64,000 bases of DNA from Marinomonas sargassi (GTDB lineage Bacteria > Pseudomonadota > Gammaproteobacteria > Pseudomonadales > Marinomonadaceae). Shown in pieces: positions 33,983-43,155 of the stretch. Under the pieces are notes generated by a model. It was not told the origin of the DNA and did no database searches. It saw only the letters and a list, made by a program, of their open reading frames with translations. The stretch's first letter is position 1; each line of letters starts with the position of its first letter. The stretch covers positions 186,001-250,000 of the forward strand of contig NZ_JAOVZB010000001.1 of NCBI RefSeq assembly GCF_025716875.1, written 5' to 3'. The position numbers and the translations under genes are program-made.

Positions 33983-35122
33983 TTACTGAATGGCTTTTTC
34001 CATACGGGATATGACTTCCTCAAGAGTGACTTTAGGGCAGCCAAAATTCAAACGTAAAAAGTCAGGGTTACCAAACTCACTGCCACAGGACATTCCGACC
34101 CCAGCATCTAGGAAGAATTTATGAGGGTTTTCCAGTTTCAAAGCAGACACATCAAGCCATGCAAGGTAAGTCGCTTCGATATGCAGCATTTTGATTGGTG
34201 TCGCTGCCAGCCTATCCGCTAACAAATCACGGTTAGTTGCTAGATACTTCAACATAGCTTGATGCCACTCCTGACCACCTTCATAAGCGGCTATCGCAGC
34301 GGTATAGCCCAACATATTAGGAGAAGGCACTAGGCCTGCTTTTTCATTGTTAAAACGCTGACGTACCTTGGCATTTTCAATAACAGCAAAGGCATATCCT
34401 AAGCCAGCAACATTAAAGGTTTTACTGGGCGCCATTAGAGTAATACTGCGGTTAGCAGCGTCAGCATTCAAGCTGGCGAAAGGCACATGGGGCAAGTCAT
34501 CTAAAATCAGGTCGCAATGAATTTCATCACTCACTACGATCAAATCGTACTTCTCTGCTAATGCATGAATGCTGAGCAGTTCATCCTTGGTATATACCGT
34601 ACCCCCGGGATTATGAGGGTTACAAAGTAGAATCATCTTACTATTGGGTTTTGCACAGGCTTGTTCAAAGGCCGCCATATCGGGTACCCAACGGCCATTT
34701 TCCTCCACCATATCCACAGAGGTAAGTTCTCGTTGAGCCAAAATAGGGGCTTTGGTTAAATGGAAATAAACAGGCCCTGGAACAACAACACTGTCCCCTT
34801 CATTAGAGAAAGCTCGAACGCTAATATATAAAGCACACACCAATCCTGGTAAATGCGAAAGTGAAGCGGAAGAGATAGACCAACCGTAATGTGAAGTAAG
34901 ATGGTTTTGAATTGCGCTAACCAATGCTTTAGGCGTATGGGTATAACCAAACACACCTTCATTTATACGTTGAGATAATGCTTCTTTAATACAGTCAGGC
35001 GCATCAAAGTCCATATCGGCAATCCACATAGGAATGATATTTTCAGGGTATTTTGACCACTTATCGCTGCTCATTCCTGAACGATCAATTACCATATCAA
35101 AGCTTGCTAACAAGGTATCCAT
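33983..35122 (-). CDS. PatB/MalY-type PLP-dependent C-S lyase
   Basis: About 379 residues. It is a fold-type I aminotransferase-like enzyme of the MalY/PatB group, which splits cystathionine or cysteine conjugates to give a thiol, pyruvate and ammonia. Landmarks are PMWIADMDFDAPDCIKEAL near residue 30, CNPHNPGGTVYT, SDEIHCDLIL, and the PLP lysine in MAPSKTFNVAGLG. The start is ambiguous: GTG at 35128 is only 4 bases from the GGAGAG site, while ATG at 35122 is 10 bases away; I use the ATG. It is probably a single-gene unit. Confidence 0.9.
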   Translation of the reverse strand: MDTLLASFDMVIDRSGMSSDKWSKYPENIIPMWIADMDFDAPDCIKEALSQRINEGVFGYTHTPKALVSAIQNHLTSHYGWSISSASLSHLPGLVCALYISVRAFSNEGDSVVVPGPVYFHLTKAPILAQRELTSVDMVEENGRWVPDMAAFEQACAKPNSKMILLCNPHNPGGTVYTKDELLSIHALAEKYDLIVVSDEIHCDLILDDLPHVPFASLNADAANRSITLMAPSKTFNVAGLGYAFAVIENAKVRQRFNNEKAGLVPSPNMLGYTAAIAAYEGGQEWHQAMLKYLATNRDLLADRLAATPIKMLHIEATYLAWLDVSALKLENPHKFFLDAGVGMSCGSEFGNPDFLRLNFGCPKVTLEEVISRMEKAIQ

Positions 35123-35186
35123 AATCACTACTCTCCAACTTAATTCCTTGAAGATGACTTTTAATAAGTCACCTTAAAACTGTAAC

Positions 35187-35213
35187 GTAAAACGGAGCCT
35201 ATTAAGCTCCGTT
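35187..35213 (-). terminator. Terminator of the polyamine-binding protein gene
   Basis: The stem AACGGAGC/GCTCCGTT with a 7-nt loop is followed by TT on the minus strand, so the run reads TTTT. It lies about 45 bases past the stop codon of the gene at 35256. Confidence 0.7.
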
Positions 35214-35255
35214 GCTTTCAATAACAAAATCTCAATGGCTATCTTTTAATGACTA

Positions 35256-36335
35256 TTAATGGCTATTTTTAAAGTCTATCCATGCCTTGCTCTGAGTTCG
35301 GTAGTAATCCATTGAACCAGATACTTGAACATAAAGCTTTTCCTTCACATCTTGAGGGGGATAAACACCTGTATTCTCAGCAATGCTTTTATCTAGAAAG
35401 GGCTCAGCAGCATTATTTGGCATAGCATAGAAAACATAATTCGAAATAGCAGCTGACGTTTCTGGCTGCAAAATAAAGTCAATAAAGGCTAATGCTTCGT
35501 CTGGGTTTGGAGCATCGGCAGGAATCGCCATAACGTCAAACCACATTTCAGCGCCTTCACGAGGTATCACATAGTTTATATCAATTCCTACTTCTTCCGC
35601 CTGAATTTGCGACTGCAAAACATCACCGTTATAGCCTATAGCAAGGCAAATATCTCCATTCGCTAAATCGGCAATGTACGAACTGGAGTTAATACTACGA
35701 ATGTAAGGCCTAATCTTATTAAGCAGGCCTATCGATTTCTCTAATTCGTCTTCATCTTCACTGTTTGGGTAAACGCCACGATAAAGATTTACTAGAGACA
35801 GCATGTCCGCGGGAGCGTCCAGCATGGTCACACCGCAATCTTCTAATTTAGATACGACCTCAGGGTTAAAAAACACATCCCAAGAATCGATTTGTTGAGT
35901 TCCTAACCGCTCTTCAATCATAGCCTTGTTATAACCAATACCAACCGTACCCCAAGCATAAGGAACATTATATTGGTTATTAGGGTCGTACTTTTCCATT
36001 TGTTGAAGTAATACAGGGTCTAAGTTTCCAATATTTTCTAGCTTGCTTTTATCTATTTTCTGATAAAAATTCGCTTTTAGCTGGCGTTCAAATACGTGAT
36101 TAGAAGGCATAACAACATCGTAGCCAGATTGTCCTGCTTGCAATTTTTTCTCTAACTCAAAATTACTACCATAAACATCATAGTTAACTTTAATACCCGT
36201 TTGCTGAGTAAATTTGTCTAATACACTAGGGTCAATATAATCAGACCAGTTATATACATTCACTACTTTTTCAGCTGTCGCTAAAGGGGAAAATAATGCA
36301 GATACACACAGACAGATTAGTGTTTGATATTTCAT
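35256..36335 (-). CDS. Spermidine/putrescine-type periplasmic binding protein (PotF/PotD family)
   Basis: 359 residues from the ATG at 36335, chosen because AAGG precedes it and a signal peptide follows directly (MKYQTLICLCVSALFSPLA, cleavage after TAE or nearby). The upstream in-frame start at 36374 would add 13 residues ahead of the signal. The mature protein begins VVNVYNWSDYIDPSVLDKFT, the standard PotF/PotD opening, and contains YAWGTVGIGYNK and CLAIGYNGDVLQ. Such proteins deliver putrescine or spermidine to an ABC importer. No potGHI-type transporter genes are adjacent, so it is an orphan receptor here. Confidence 0.9.
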   Translation of the reverse strand: MKYQTLICLCVSALFSPLATAEKVVNVYNWSDYIDPSVLDKFTQQTGIKVNYDVYGSNFELEKKLQAGQSGYDVVMPSNHVFERQLKANFYQKIDKSKLENIGNLDPVLLQQMEKYDPNNQYNVPYAWGTVGIGYNKAMIEERLGTQQIDSWDVFFNPEVVSKLEDCGVTMLDAPADMLSLVNLYRGVYPNSEDEDELEKSIGLLNKIRPYIRSINSSSYIADLANGDICLAIGYNGDVLQSQIQAEEVGIDINYVIPREGAEMWFDVMAIPADAPNPDEALAFIDFILQPETSAAISNYVFYAMPNNAAEPFLDKSIAENTGVYPPQDVKEKLYVQVSGSMDYYRTQSKAWIDFKNSH

Positions 36336-36521
36336 TCTTGTGCCTTGTTTAGAGAAGAAATGAGAAAAACGCATCTATTTGAATGCGCTTTCCGAATTTT
36401 AACGACATTCTCTCTTATATAGGGGTAAAAAATAAAGAGACAATATATTGTCAGAACAAATACTTACTTTCTTCGATTGAGGTTCAGATTAAAGAATCAA
36501 ACCTTGGAGACTTGAGAAAAG

Positions 36522-37130
36522 TCATGAAAGTGGCTGCAAAGCTATCTTCATCGCGATCGAAAAGATCAACAAAGCATTTACCCTATTAAACCAACGCCAA
36601 AATGACGCTTTTCCTAGCCATTGGGCACATAAATGACCAACCAGAGCCAACAGCAAGAACCAAACGATACCAGCTACCGAACAACCGAATACAAATTGCC
36701 ACTTTTCGCTCTGCCATTGATTTGCCAAACTCCCCATTAAAATCATGGTATCTAAATAAAAATGTGGATTTAACCAAGTCACGGCTAACCCAGTTAAAAA
36801 TAAAGGCCATACTGCCAGACGCTTCGAGGATTGCTCTAAAATCAAGTGCTCCTCTTGAAAAGAAGCTCGCAGCTTTCCGAAAGCAAACCACATTAAGAAA
36901 GCAACGCCCCCCCATTTAGATAAAGTAAACAACCATTCATTTGTTTGTAAAATTAAACCTAAGCCAAAGGCCCCTAAAGTAATAGCGACCACGTCACTTA
37001 GAATAAACATCAGCGCGAGTGGAAAAGCATAGTGTCGCTTTAGTGCCTGCTCCAATAAAAAACTGTTCTGGGCGCCAACTGCGATAATTAATCCGCCACC
37101 CGTTATCAACCCACTCATAAAAGCAATCAT
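36522..37130 (-). CDS. argO: Arginine exporter ArgO (LysE family)
   Basis: 202 residues with about six membrane segments. GAQNSFLLEQALKRHYAFPL near the N-terminus and TWLNPHFYLDTMILMGSLA are the conserved blocks of the LysE/ArgO subfamily. It exports arginine, and possibly lysine or canavanine. It is divergent from an ArgP-like LysR gene 88 bases away, the classical exporter-regulator pairing, so induction by intracellular basic amino acids is likely. The start has an AGGAGAG ribosome binding site. Confidence 0.9.
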   Translation of the reverse strand: MIAFMSGLITGGGLIIAVGAQNSFLLEQALKRHYAFPLALMFILSDVVAITLGAFGLGLILQTNEWLFTLSKWGGVAFLMWFAFGKLRASFQEEHLILEQSSKRLAVWPLFLTGLAVTWLNPHFYLDTMILMGSLANQWQSEKWQFVFGCSVAGIVWFLLLALVGHLCAQWLGKASFWRWFNRVNALLIFSIAMKIALQPLS

Positions 37131-37218
37131 AGTGCTCTCCTACTAAATTTGGGTTGATCTTAAAGCACTCAATCTATAAATTAAAATTAATTAAAATTAA
37201 ACTTCATTAGAAAATATT

Positions 37219-38100
37219 ATGTTGGATTATAGAGCGCTTTCTAGCTTACATGCGGTACTTAGGTTTCAAAGCTTTGACAAAGCGGCAAGCTATTTAAACC
37301 TGACCCAGTCTGCCGTTTCGCAAAATATCAAGCGCTTAGAAAACGCTTGTGGACGACCTCTGCTTATTCGTGCTCGCCCCATTACAGCAACGCCATTGGG
37401 CGAAAAAATGCTCGCACACTTCAATAAAGTCGCCATGTTAGAGGAAGGGTTAAGAAGCGAATTAGAGGTAGAAACTGATAATCAGCCCATTAGCATAGCT
37501 GTTAATAATGACTCTCTAGCCACTTGGTTTATTCAGGTGATGGGGTTATTTGCTCAGCAACCTAATTCCAAATTGCATATCAAAGCGGCCGATCAGGGGA
37601 AGACAAGACAACTATTACAAAAAGGCGAAGTCATCGCTTGCTTAAGTGATATCGGTACTCCTGTAACAGGTGGAGACTCTATTTTTCTTGGCTATATGCA
37701 TTATGAAGTCGTCGCCACGCCAGCATTTATTAAAGAAAATATAAAGCACGAAGACGACCTTAAAGATGTATTACAATCAAAGGCTCTGGTATTCGACGAA
37801 AACGACGAACTTTGGTCCAGATACCAAAATGAATGCTTAAATATCCAAGCCGATAATCGCAATAACCATTGGTACCCTTCTTCCCATGGTTTTGTGGAGC
37901 TGGTAATGGGTGGCACAGTCTGTGCTTTAGTACCTAGTATCCAAGTACAGAAACAACTGGAAAGTAAGGCACTCATTTCTTTATTACCATCAAAGAAACT
38001 GGCCTTGCCTCTTTATTGGCATTGGTACAAACTGAACTCCCCTGTATTGGATCGATTAACCGAGGTGATAAAAACTGTCACACAAAATACGTTATATTAA
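37219..38100 (+). CDS. argP: LysR-family regulator ArgP/LysG-like
   Basis: 293 residues, typical LysR length. The N-terminal winged helix-turn-helix reads SFDKAASYLNLTQSAVSQNI, followed by the linker RLENACGRPLLIRARPITAT, close to ArgP. The C-terminal effector domain starts ISIAVNNDSLATWFIQVM, which matches the ArgP/IciA pattern. It should control the divergent argO in response to arginine or lysine. The 88-bp intergenic gap contains a tandem repeat of TTAAAATTAA (37181-37200) next to the argP start. Confidence 0.9.
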   Translation: MLDYRALSSLHAVLRFQSFDKAASYLNLTQSAVSQNIKRLENACGRPLLIRARPITATPLGEKMLAHFNKVAMLEEGLRSELEVETDNQPISIAVNNDSLATWFIQVMGLFAQQPNSKLHIKAADQGKTRQLLQKGEVIACLSDIGTPVTGGDSIFLGYMHYEVVATPAFIKENIKHEDDLKDVLQSKALVFDENDELWSRYQNECLNIQADNRNNHWYPSSHGFVELVMGGTVCALVPSIQVQKQLESKALISLLPSKKLALPLYWHWYKLNSPVLDRLTEVIKTVTQNTLY

Positions 38101-38181
38101 CGCCAATAATAAAAATCGACTGGTTAATGGTTAAACCTTTAGATTAACCACTACTTTTGAAATGTTACTTTAAGGATACTT

Positions 38182-39009
38182 ATGATTCGCAAATGTTTAT
38201 TCCCTGTCGCAGGCTACGGTACTCGCTTTTTACCGGCCACCAAGTCTATGCCGAAAGAAATGCTTCCTATCGTAAACAAGCCTTTAGTACAGTACGGCGT
38301 AGAAGAAGCTGAAGCCGCTGGCCTCAACAACATTACATTCGTCACTGGCCGTGGTAAACGTGCCATTGCTGACCACTTTGATATTAGTTACGAACTTGAA
38401 CATCAGATTTCAGGTTCTAGTAAAGAGCAATACCTAGAAGGTATTCGCCACCTAATCAACAACGTTAACTTCTCTTTCACGCGCCAAAACAACATGCTCG
38501 GTCTTGGCCACGCCATTCTTACAGGTGAGCCACTTATTGGTGACGAAGCATTTGGTGTTGTCTTAGCCGATGACCTTTGTTTTGGTGAAGACGATGGCGT
38601 CATGGCGCAAATGGTAAAACTCTACAACCAGTTCCGATGCACCATTGTGGCCATCGAAGAGGTACCAGAAGACGAAGTGCACAAATATGGTGTGATCAAG
38701 GGTGAATCTATGATGGATGGTTTATTCCGTGTTACTGACATGGTAGAAAAGCCAAGTAAAGAAGAAGCACCATCTAACCTAGCTATCATTGGTCGCTACA
38801 TTTTGACGCCGGATATCTTTGATAAAATCCGTAATACACCACCGGGTCGTAACGGTGAAGTTCAGATTACTGACGCTATTTTGCAGCAAGCAAAAGAAGG
38901 CTGTGTATTAGCTTATAAATTCAAAGGAAAGCGCTTTGATTGCGGTAGTGTAGACGGTTTTGTTGACGCGACTAATCACTGCTACAAGCACATTTATAGC
39001 CAAGGCTAA
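38182..39009 (+). CDS. galU: UTP-glucose-1-phosphate uridylyltransferase
   Basis: 275 residues. It makes UDP-glucose from UTP and glucose-1-phosphate for polysaccharide and envelope synthesis. The nucleotide-binding N-terminus is CLFPVAGYGTRFLPATKSMP, with the key lysine in PKEMLPIVNKPLVQY. Other landmarks are FVTGRGKRAIADHFD, the metal-site VLADDLCFGEDD and VEKPSKEEAPSNLAI. The C-terminus GKRFDCGSVDGFVDA is diagnostic of GalU. It has its own strong terminator. Confidence 0.96.
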   Translation: MIRKCLFPVAGYGTRFLPATKSMPKEMLPIVNKPLVQYGVEEAEAAGLNNITFVTGRGKRAIADHFDISYELEHQISGSSKEQYLEGIRHLINNVNFSFTRQNNMLGLGHAILTGEPLIGDEAFGVVLADDLCFGEDDGVMAQMVKLYNQFRCTIVAIEEVPEDEVHKYGVIKGESMMDGLFRVTDMVEKPSKEEAPSNLAIIGRYILTPDIFDKIRNTPPGRNGEVQITDAILQQAKEGCVLAYKFKGKRFDCGSVDGFVDATNHCYKHIYSQG

Positions 39010-39047
39010 AACACGGTTCGCATAAGTGCAAGCAACAAAATCAAAAG

Positions 39048-39079
39048 CCAGACCATAGAAACTATGGTCTGGTTTTTTT
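39048..39079. terminator. Terminator between galU and the AEC transporter gene
   Basis: The 11-bp stem CCAGACCATAG/CTATGGTCTGG has a 3-nt loop followed by T7 on the plus strand; TTTT follows after one base on the minus strand, so partial use there is possible. Confidence 0.9.
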
Positions 39080-39108
39080 AGGTCTGTATGAAATGAGCAG
39101 AGCTCAAT

Positions 39109-40056
39109 TTAAAGAAAAAAGTAATGACTTAACCATACACTCACTGGCACAGTAAAAACTGACAACAAGGTCTGCATAGCAATGTACACAGCAATTTTGT
39201 CACTATCACCGCCCAATTGTCGTGCAAGGGCATAGCCAGAAGTTGCGGTAGGAACAAGGCCAAACAACATAGCCACTAGAGCAGGCAAACCTCGAATATC
39301 TAGCCACCAGCACATTAAACCGATCACAGCAGTAAAAATGACAAAGCGGGCAATAGAAGACAGTACAAAGGTTACACCCACAGAGCGAATGGCCTTCAAT
39401 TTAACGCTCGCCCCCACAGCCAAAAGCGCTAATGGCAAGGCAGCCCTCGACAACATTTCCATCACATCCGATACCAATACAATCGGAGAGAAGCCAAGCA
39501 CATTAACAAGGCAACCAAGAAAAATAGACAAAATAAGTGGGTTACGGATCAAAGCCCCACTTAATAGCTTCGGCATAGCAGCCAACTTAGAGCCATTTTC
39601 AGGGGTTTTACCATGCATTATGACCATGGAGATGATCAATAACAGATTGATAGAAGGAATAAGCACAGCGGCGCCTAATGTCGCTAGCCTTAACCCTTCA
39701 TCGCCGTAAAGGGTGACGGACAATGCCAGCACAATAAAAGAATTAAAACGTACGCCAGCCTGAAGCATAGAAGATGCAACCGGAGCAGTCACCTTTGTCA
39801 GCCAAGTACTAGAAAAAACAAACAGTGTCGTGACAAATAGTGCGCATAAAAGGATAAGCGCATATTTTGCTAACAGCGGATTAGAAAAGTCGATTTGCGA
39901 GGTGTTATGGAACAATAGTGCAGGGAACAACACCCAATAGGATAGTTTGTCGACGCCCAGCCAAAAGTCTTCCATAGGGAAGCGTAAACGTTGGAAAAAT
40001 GCGCCAAGTAGCAATAATAAGAAAACGGGTAAGACCGTCAGCGACAAAGTAAACAC
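39109..40056 (-). CDS. AEC-family permease (auxin efflux carrier family)
   Basis: 315 residues with about ten hydrophobic segments in two five-segment halves, as is usual for bacterial AEC proteins such as malonate or malate carriers. The conserved features GVDKLSYWVLFPALLFHNTS at the N-terminus, ALLAVGASVKL in the middle and GLVPTATSGYALARQLGGD at the end match the family. Substrate unknown, possibly a carboxylate. It lies 50 bases downstream of the siderophore-interacting protein gene on the same strand and may be co-transcribed with it, though no functional link is evident. Confidence 0.88.
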   Translation of the reverse strand: MFTLSLTVLPVFLLLLLGAFFQRLRFPMEDFWLGVDKLSYWVLFPALLFHNTSQIDFSNPLLAKYALILLCALFVTTLFVFSSTWLTKVTAPVASSMLQAGVRFNSFIVLALSVTLYGDEGLRLATLGAAVLIPSINLLLIISMVIMHGKTPENGSKLAAMPKLLSGALIRNPLILSIFLGCLVNVLGFSPIVLVSDVMEMLSRAALPLALLAVGASVKLKAIRSVGVTFVLSSIARFVIFTAVIGLMCWWLDIRGLPALVAMLFGLVPTATSGYALARQLGGDSDKIAVYIAMQTLLSVFTVPVSVWLSHYFFL

Positions 40057-40108
40057 AGATACTCCTTATTGTGTTACATGCTCTATCAAAACCCGCTTAT
40101 TAAAACAC

Positions 40109-40906
40109 TTAATCCTGTTTCCAGTAAGCAACTACATCAATGTTACTCGGATTAACACCACTTTCTTGCAGAAAAAAGCGCTTTAAACTTGCAACAGCGT
40201 GAGCTTCTGTCGCTCCCCACACCCAAGTGTTGGCATTCAGAGCTTGGCTGCTAAGGTTGTTCGCGGCATTTATTAAGCTTTCCCCATAAAATCCATCATT
40301 ATTTTGCAACCAATGAATCGTCGCTCCACCATGATGTGGAAGCGGGATTTCACTTTCAGCAGAGGGCATTTCAATAAAGGCTTCGACCTTGGCATCACTC
40401 GGTAAGATTTCTAACCAGCGCGCTAATGCAGGCACACTCGTTTCATCGGCAAAGAAAACATAATTAACCGCTCCTAGTGGCGGGAACTTCCAAGACCTAG
40501 GGCCAAATAAACCCAAAGTCTGGCCCACTTGCGCTTGTTTTGCCCAAGGGCCACCCACACCCTCATCATGCAATACCAAATCTATATCGACAGTACCGGC
40601 TTCCGCATCAAAGGCACGAATGGTGTAGTTTCGACAAGGGGATAAAAGCCCCTCTTTTAGGCCAGACCAGTCAGCACTTTTACCATCAGGCGTCGCTTTT
40701 GGTAAACGTAGCTCAGGCTGTGATTCAGTAGGAAAAAAGAGTTTTACATGGATTTCAGGTGCTAGTTCATCAAATTGAAAGTCATGTAAGTCAGCCCCCT
40801 GTAAGCGTACACGTCGTAGTGTTGGCGATAAATCCACCACACTCACAACATTGGCTAACCGCTCTTTTAATGGCACTTCTACACGAACATTCTCATAAAC
40901 TGGCAT
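40109..40906 (-). CDS. Siderophore-interacting protein (FAD-dependent ferric-siderophore reductase)
   Basis: 265 residues, typical of the SIP/ViuB family. The FAD motif is CRNYTIRAFDAEAGTVDIDL, followed by HDEGVGGPWAKQAQVGQTLG and the SIP-domain elements FFADETSVPALARWLE and WGATEAHAVASLKRFFL, ending VAYWKQD. These proteins reduce ferric siderophores in the cytoplasm to release iron. A Fur-like site lies about 60 bases upstream of the start. It is the natural partner of the iron importer at 43.1-47.0 kb. Confidence 0.93.
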   Translation of the reverse strand: MPVYENVRVEVPLKERLANVVSVVDLSPTLRRVRLQGADLHDFQFDELAPEIHVKLFFPTESQPELRLPKATPDGKSADWSGLKEGLLSPCRNYTIRAFDAEAGTVDIDLVLHDEGVGGPWAKQAQVGQTLGLFGPRSWKFPPLGAVNYVFFADETSVPALARWLEILPSDAKVEAFIEMPSAESEIPLPHHGGATIHWLQNNDGFYGESLINAANNLSSQALNANTWVWGATEAHAVASLKRFFLQESGVNPSNIDVVAYWKQD

Positions 40907-40966
40907 TGTCTGCTCCGCTCTTATCTCACTTAAAAAGTGCGCCTAATATAAAGGATCTACAGCTTA

Positions 40967-40985
40967 AATGATATTGATTCTTATT
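40967..40985 (-). promoter_or_regulatory. Candidate Fur box upstream of the siderophore-interacting protein gene
   Basis: The minus-strand AATAAGAATCAATATCATT matches the 19-bp Fur consensus at 11 positions. It lies between the AraC-type gene and the siderophore-interacting protein gene, at promoter distance from the latter. Confidence 0.5.
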
Positions 40986-41004
40986 AATGTGATAGTGAAA
41001 ATTC

Positions 41005-41790
41005 CTAACGAAAGTAACTTTTCGGGGGGACATGAAATACTTGTTGAAACGCATAACTGAATGCAGAAGTGGATTGATAACCCACTTCTAACGCCACTTG
41101 GGTCACAGATTGTCCTTGCTCTAACAAAGAGAGCGAATGAAGCAAACGTACCTTTTGGCGCCATTCCTTAAAACCTATGCCAGTCTCAGCAAGAAAGATT
41201 CGGCTCAAGGTACGGCTAGATAGGCCTAGGGTATTTGCCCAATCTTTTAGCGTCGTATCGTCGCAGGGGTCAGCCTCTAAAGAAGTGACTAAACCTTGTA
41301 CTCGGATATCCTTGGGCATCAATAAACTTAGCTGGTTAGCAGGCTGACTAAGCAATTGATCCAACAATACCATGAGCAGTCTTTCATCACTCTCTTGCCA
41401 CACTGAGCCAGTATCACAACGGGTGGCAACGGCCAAAATAAGCTCTCGTATTAACGGTGAAACGGTAAAAACTTTAGCTTGCTGACCTAAGCTTTCTACC
41501 TTGTCAGGACGGAAGTACAAACTACGAAACTCAGCCCCGCTCGGTGCAAAGGTTTTATGTTCACAGTGGGGTGGTAACCAAATCGCTTTCTGCGGTGGCA
41601 CCACCATAAACTGGTCTTCAAACGACACATTTAACAAACCACGGGAAGCATACATAAGCTGATACCAAGTATGGCTGTGCAACCTCCCCTGATGCCCCAC
41701 GCCCATATCAAATTGCCGAGCGAGCACAGTTTCTTCTGTCGCCAGCTTAATTCTTTCATCTGTTGTCTTACGAATCTCAGCTGGCTTCAT
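41005..41790 (-). CDS. AraC-family regulator with N-terminal cupin domain
   Basis: 261 residues. The N-terminal half is a small cupin (HSHTWYQLMYASRGLLNV, then AIWLPPHCEHKTFAPSG), which usually binds a small effector. The C-terminal half holds two helix-turn-helix motifs (LKDWANTLGLSSRTLSRIFL and VTQVALEVGYQSTSAFSYAF), ending HVPPKSYFR. It is divergent from an MFS transporter across 179 bp that hold a pair of imperfect direct repeats, so it probably controls that transporter and perhaps itself. Confidence 0.9.
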   Translation of the reverse strand: MKPAEIRKTTDERIKLATEETVLARQFDMGVGHQGRLHSHTWYQLMYASRGLLNVSFEDQFMVVPPQKAIWLPPHCEHKTFAPSGAEFRSLYFRPDKVESLGQQAKVFTVSPLIRELILAVATRCDTGSVWQESDERLLMVLLDQLLSQPANQLSLLMPKDIRVQGLVTSLEADPCDDTTLKDWANTLGLSSRTLSRIFLAETGIGFKEWRQKVRLLHSLSLLEQGQSVTQVALEVGYQSTSAFSYAFQQVFHVPPKSYFR

Positions 41791-41836
41791 TGCAGTTACT
41801 CATCTCTTACTTAAATATAAAAAGCTTTCCACATAA

Positions 41837-41868
41837 TCACTTTCTAGATAAAAGTCACTTTATCGATA
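41837..41868. repeat. Direct repeats in the araC/MFS divergent promoter
   Basis: TCACTTTCTAGATA (41837-41850) and TCACTTTATCGATA (41855-41868) match at 12 of 14 positions with an 18-base period. Tandem sites spaced about two helical turns apart are the usual AraC-type operator layout. They lie 100-135 bases upstream of the transporter start. Confidence 0.5.
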
Positions 41869-41969
41869 TAAATTGACTTATTAACGAAATTAAGACAAAA
41901 CCATACTTGATAATATAACCCTATTCAACATCGCTTACTGACAAGCGACCCATTGCATAGGACACCATA

Positions 41970-43142
41970 ATGATAAAAGAACGCGCTTCGCATTCTTGGC
42001 AAACACCAAAGACGCTACTCATGCTCGTGGCGATCGTATTGCCTATTTCCTTTGCCAGCTGGCAAGCACTGCTAAATAACTTTGTTATTGAAAAAGCCAA
42101 CTTCACAGGCGCTGAAATTGGCCTATTACAAAGCGTACGTGAGATACCCGGCTTCCTCGCCTTCACTGCTGTGTTTATACTTCTGTTCCTACGGGAGCAA
42201 AAATTTATGGTGCTGTCATTGGTGATGCTAACCATAGGTGTCGCTATTACTGGTTTCTTCCCTTCTGTTTCTGGGTTGCTGTGTACCACCTTACTCATGT
42301 CCATTGGCTTCCATTATTTCGAGACTCTAAAACAGTCCTTGTCTCTACAGTGGTTAAGTAAGGAAGAGGCTCCCGAGGTACTGGGCAAGATGATCTCCGT
42401 TGGCGCGTTAGCCTCCCTGATTACTTACGGAGTGCTATGGGTATTGCTTGAGCAAGTTGGCTTGGCATACAAATGGGTCTACGTGATAGCAGGCACAACC
42501 GCTCTCGCTATCGTGATCTTTATTTGGCTCGCCTTCCCAGCCTTTGAAGGTAAAACCAGACAAAACAAAAAATTGGTTTTACGGAAACGTTACTGGCTCT
42601 ACTACGCACTGGTCTTTATGAGCGGCGCTAGAAGACAAATCTTTGTTGTTTTCGCAGGCTTCCTTATGGTCGAAAAATTCGGCTATTCAGCGGCAGACAT
42701 CACCTTACTATTCTTAATCAACTACGCCTTCAATTGGCTCTTCGCAAAACGCATTGGCCGCTTTATTGGCGTTGTCGGTGAACGTAAAGCCCTGATTTTT
42801 GAATATGTTGGCCTAATATTGGTTTTCGTCAGCTACGCCCTTGTGGAAACAGCAGAAGTTGCCGCAGGTTTATACGTGATTGACCACCTATTTTTTGCCC
42901 TCGCCTTGGCAATTAAAACTTACTTCCAGAAAATAGCCGACCCTGCGGACATCGCCTCTACAGCGGGTGTGTCTTTCACCATTAGCCACATTGCCGCCGT
43001 ATTCATTCCAGTTAGCTTTGGGTTGCTATGGCTCATCTCCCCAGCCAGCGTATTTTACGCAGGGGCTGCTATGGCAGTAGTGTCACTACTACTGGCCTTC
43101 AACATTCCAGAGCATCCAGAGCAAGGGAATGAAGTGAGATAA
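41970..43142 (+). CDS. Major facilitator superfamily transporter
   Basis: 390 residues with about twelve hydrophobic segments. It opens with a short cytoplasmic tail, then LLMLVAIVLPISFASWQALL and IGLLQSVREIPGFLAF. The central loop (about residues 190-208) is basic (KTRQNKKLVLRKRYW), splitting the protein into two six-segment bundles. I do not recognise the subfamily and cannot name a substrate. It is probably controlled by the divergent AraC-type gene. The neighbouring iron genes make siderophore export conceivable, but nothing in the protein proves it. Confidence 0.85.
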   Translation: MIKERASHSWQTPKTLLMLVAIVLPISFASWQALLNNFVIEKANFTGAEIGLLQSVREIPGFLAFTAVFILLFLREQKFMVLSLVMLTIGVAITGFFPSVSGLLCTTLLMSIGFHYFETLKQSLSLQWLSKEEAPEVLGKMISVGALASLITYGVLWVLLEQVGLAYKWVYVIAGTTALAIVIFIWLAFPAFEGKTRQNKKLVLRKRYWLYYALVFMSGARRQIFVVFAGFLMVEKFGYSAADITLLFLINYAFNWLFAKRIGRFIGVVGERKALIFEYVGLILVFVSYALVETAEVAAGLYVIDHLFFALALAIKTYFQKIADPADIASTAGVSFTISHIAAVFIPVSFGLLWLISPASVFYAGAAMAVVSLLLAFNIPEHPEQGNEVR

Positions 43143-43155
43143 TGCACTTGTACTT

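Noticed and set aside
39338-39709. 123-codon plus-strand frame inside the AEC transporter gene
   Set aside because: Antisense of a membrane-protein gene with a composition typical of reverse-frame shadows. No ribosome binding site or family match.
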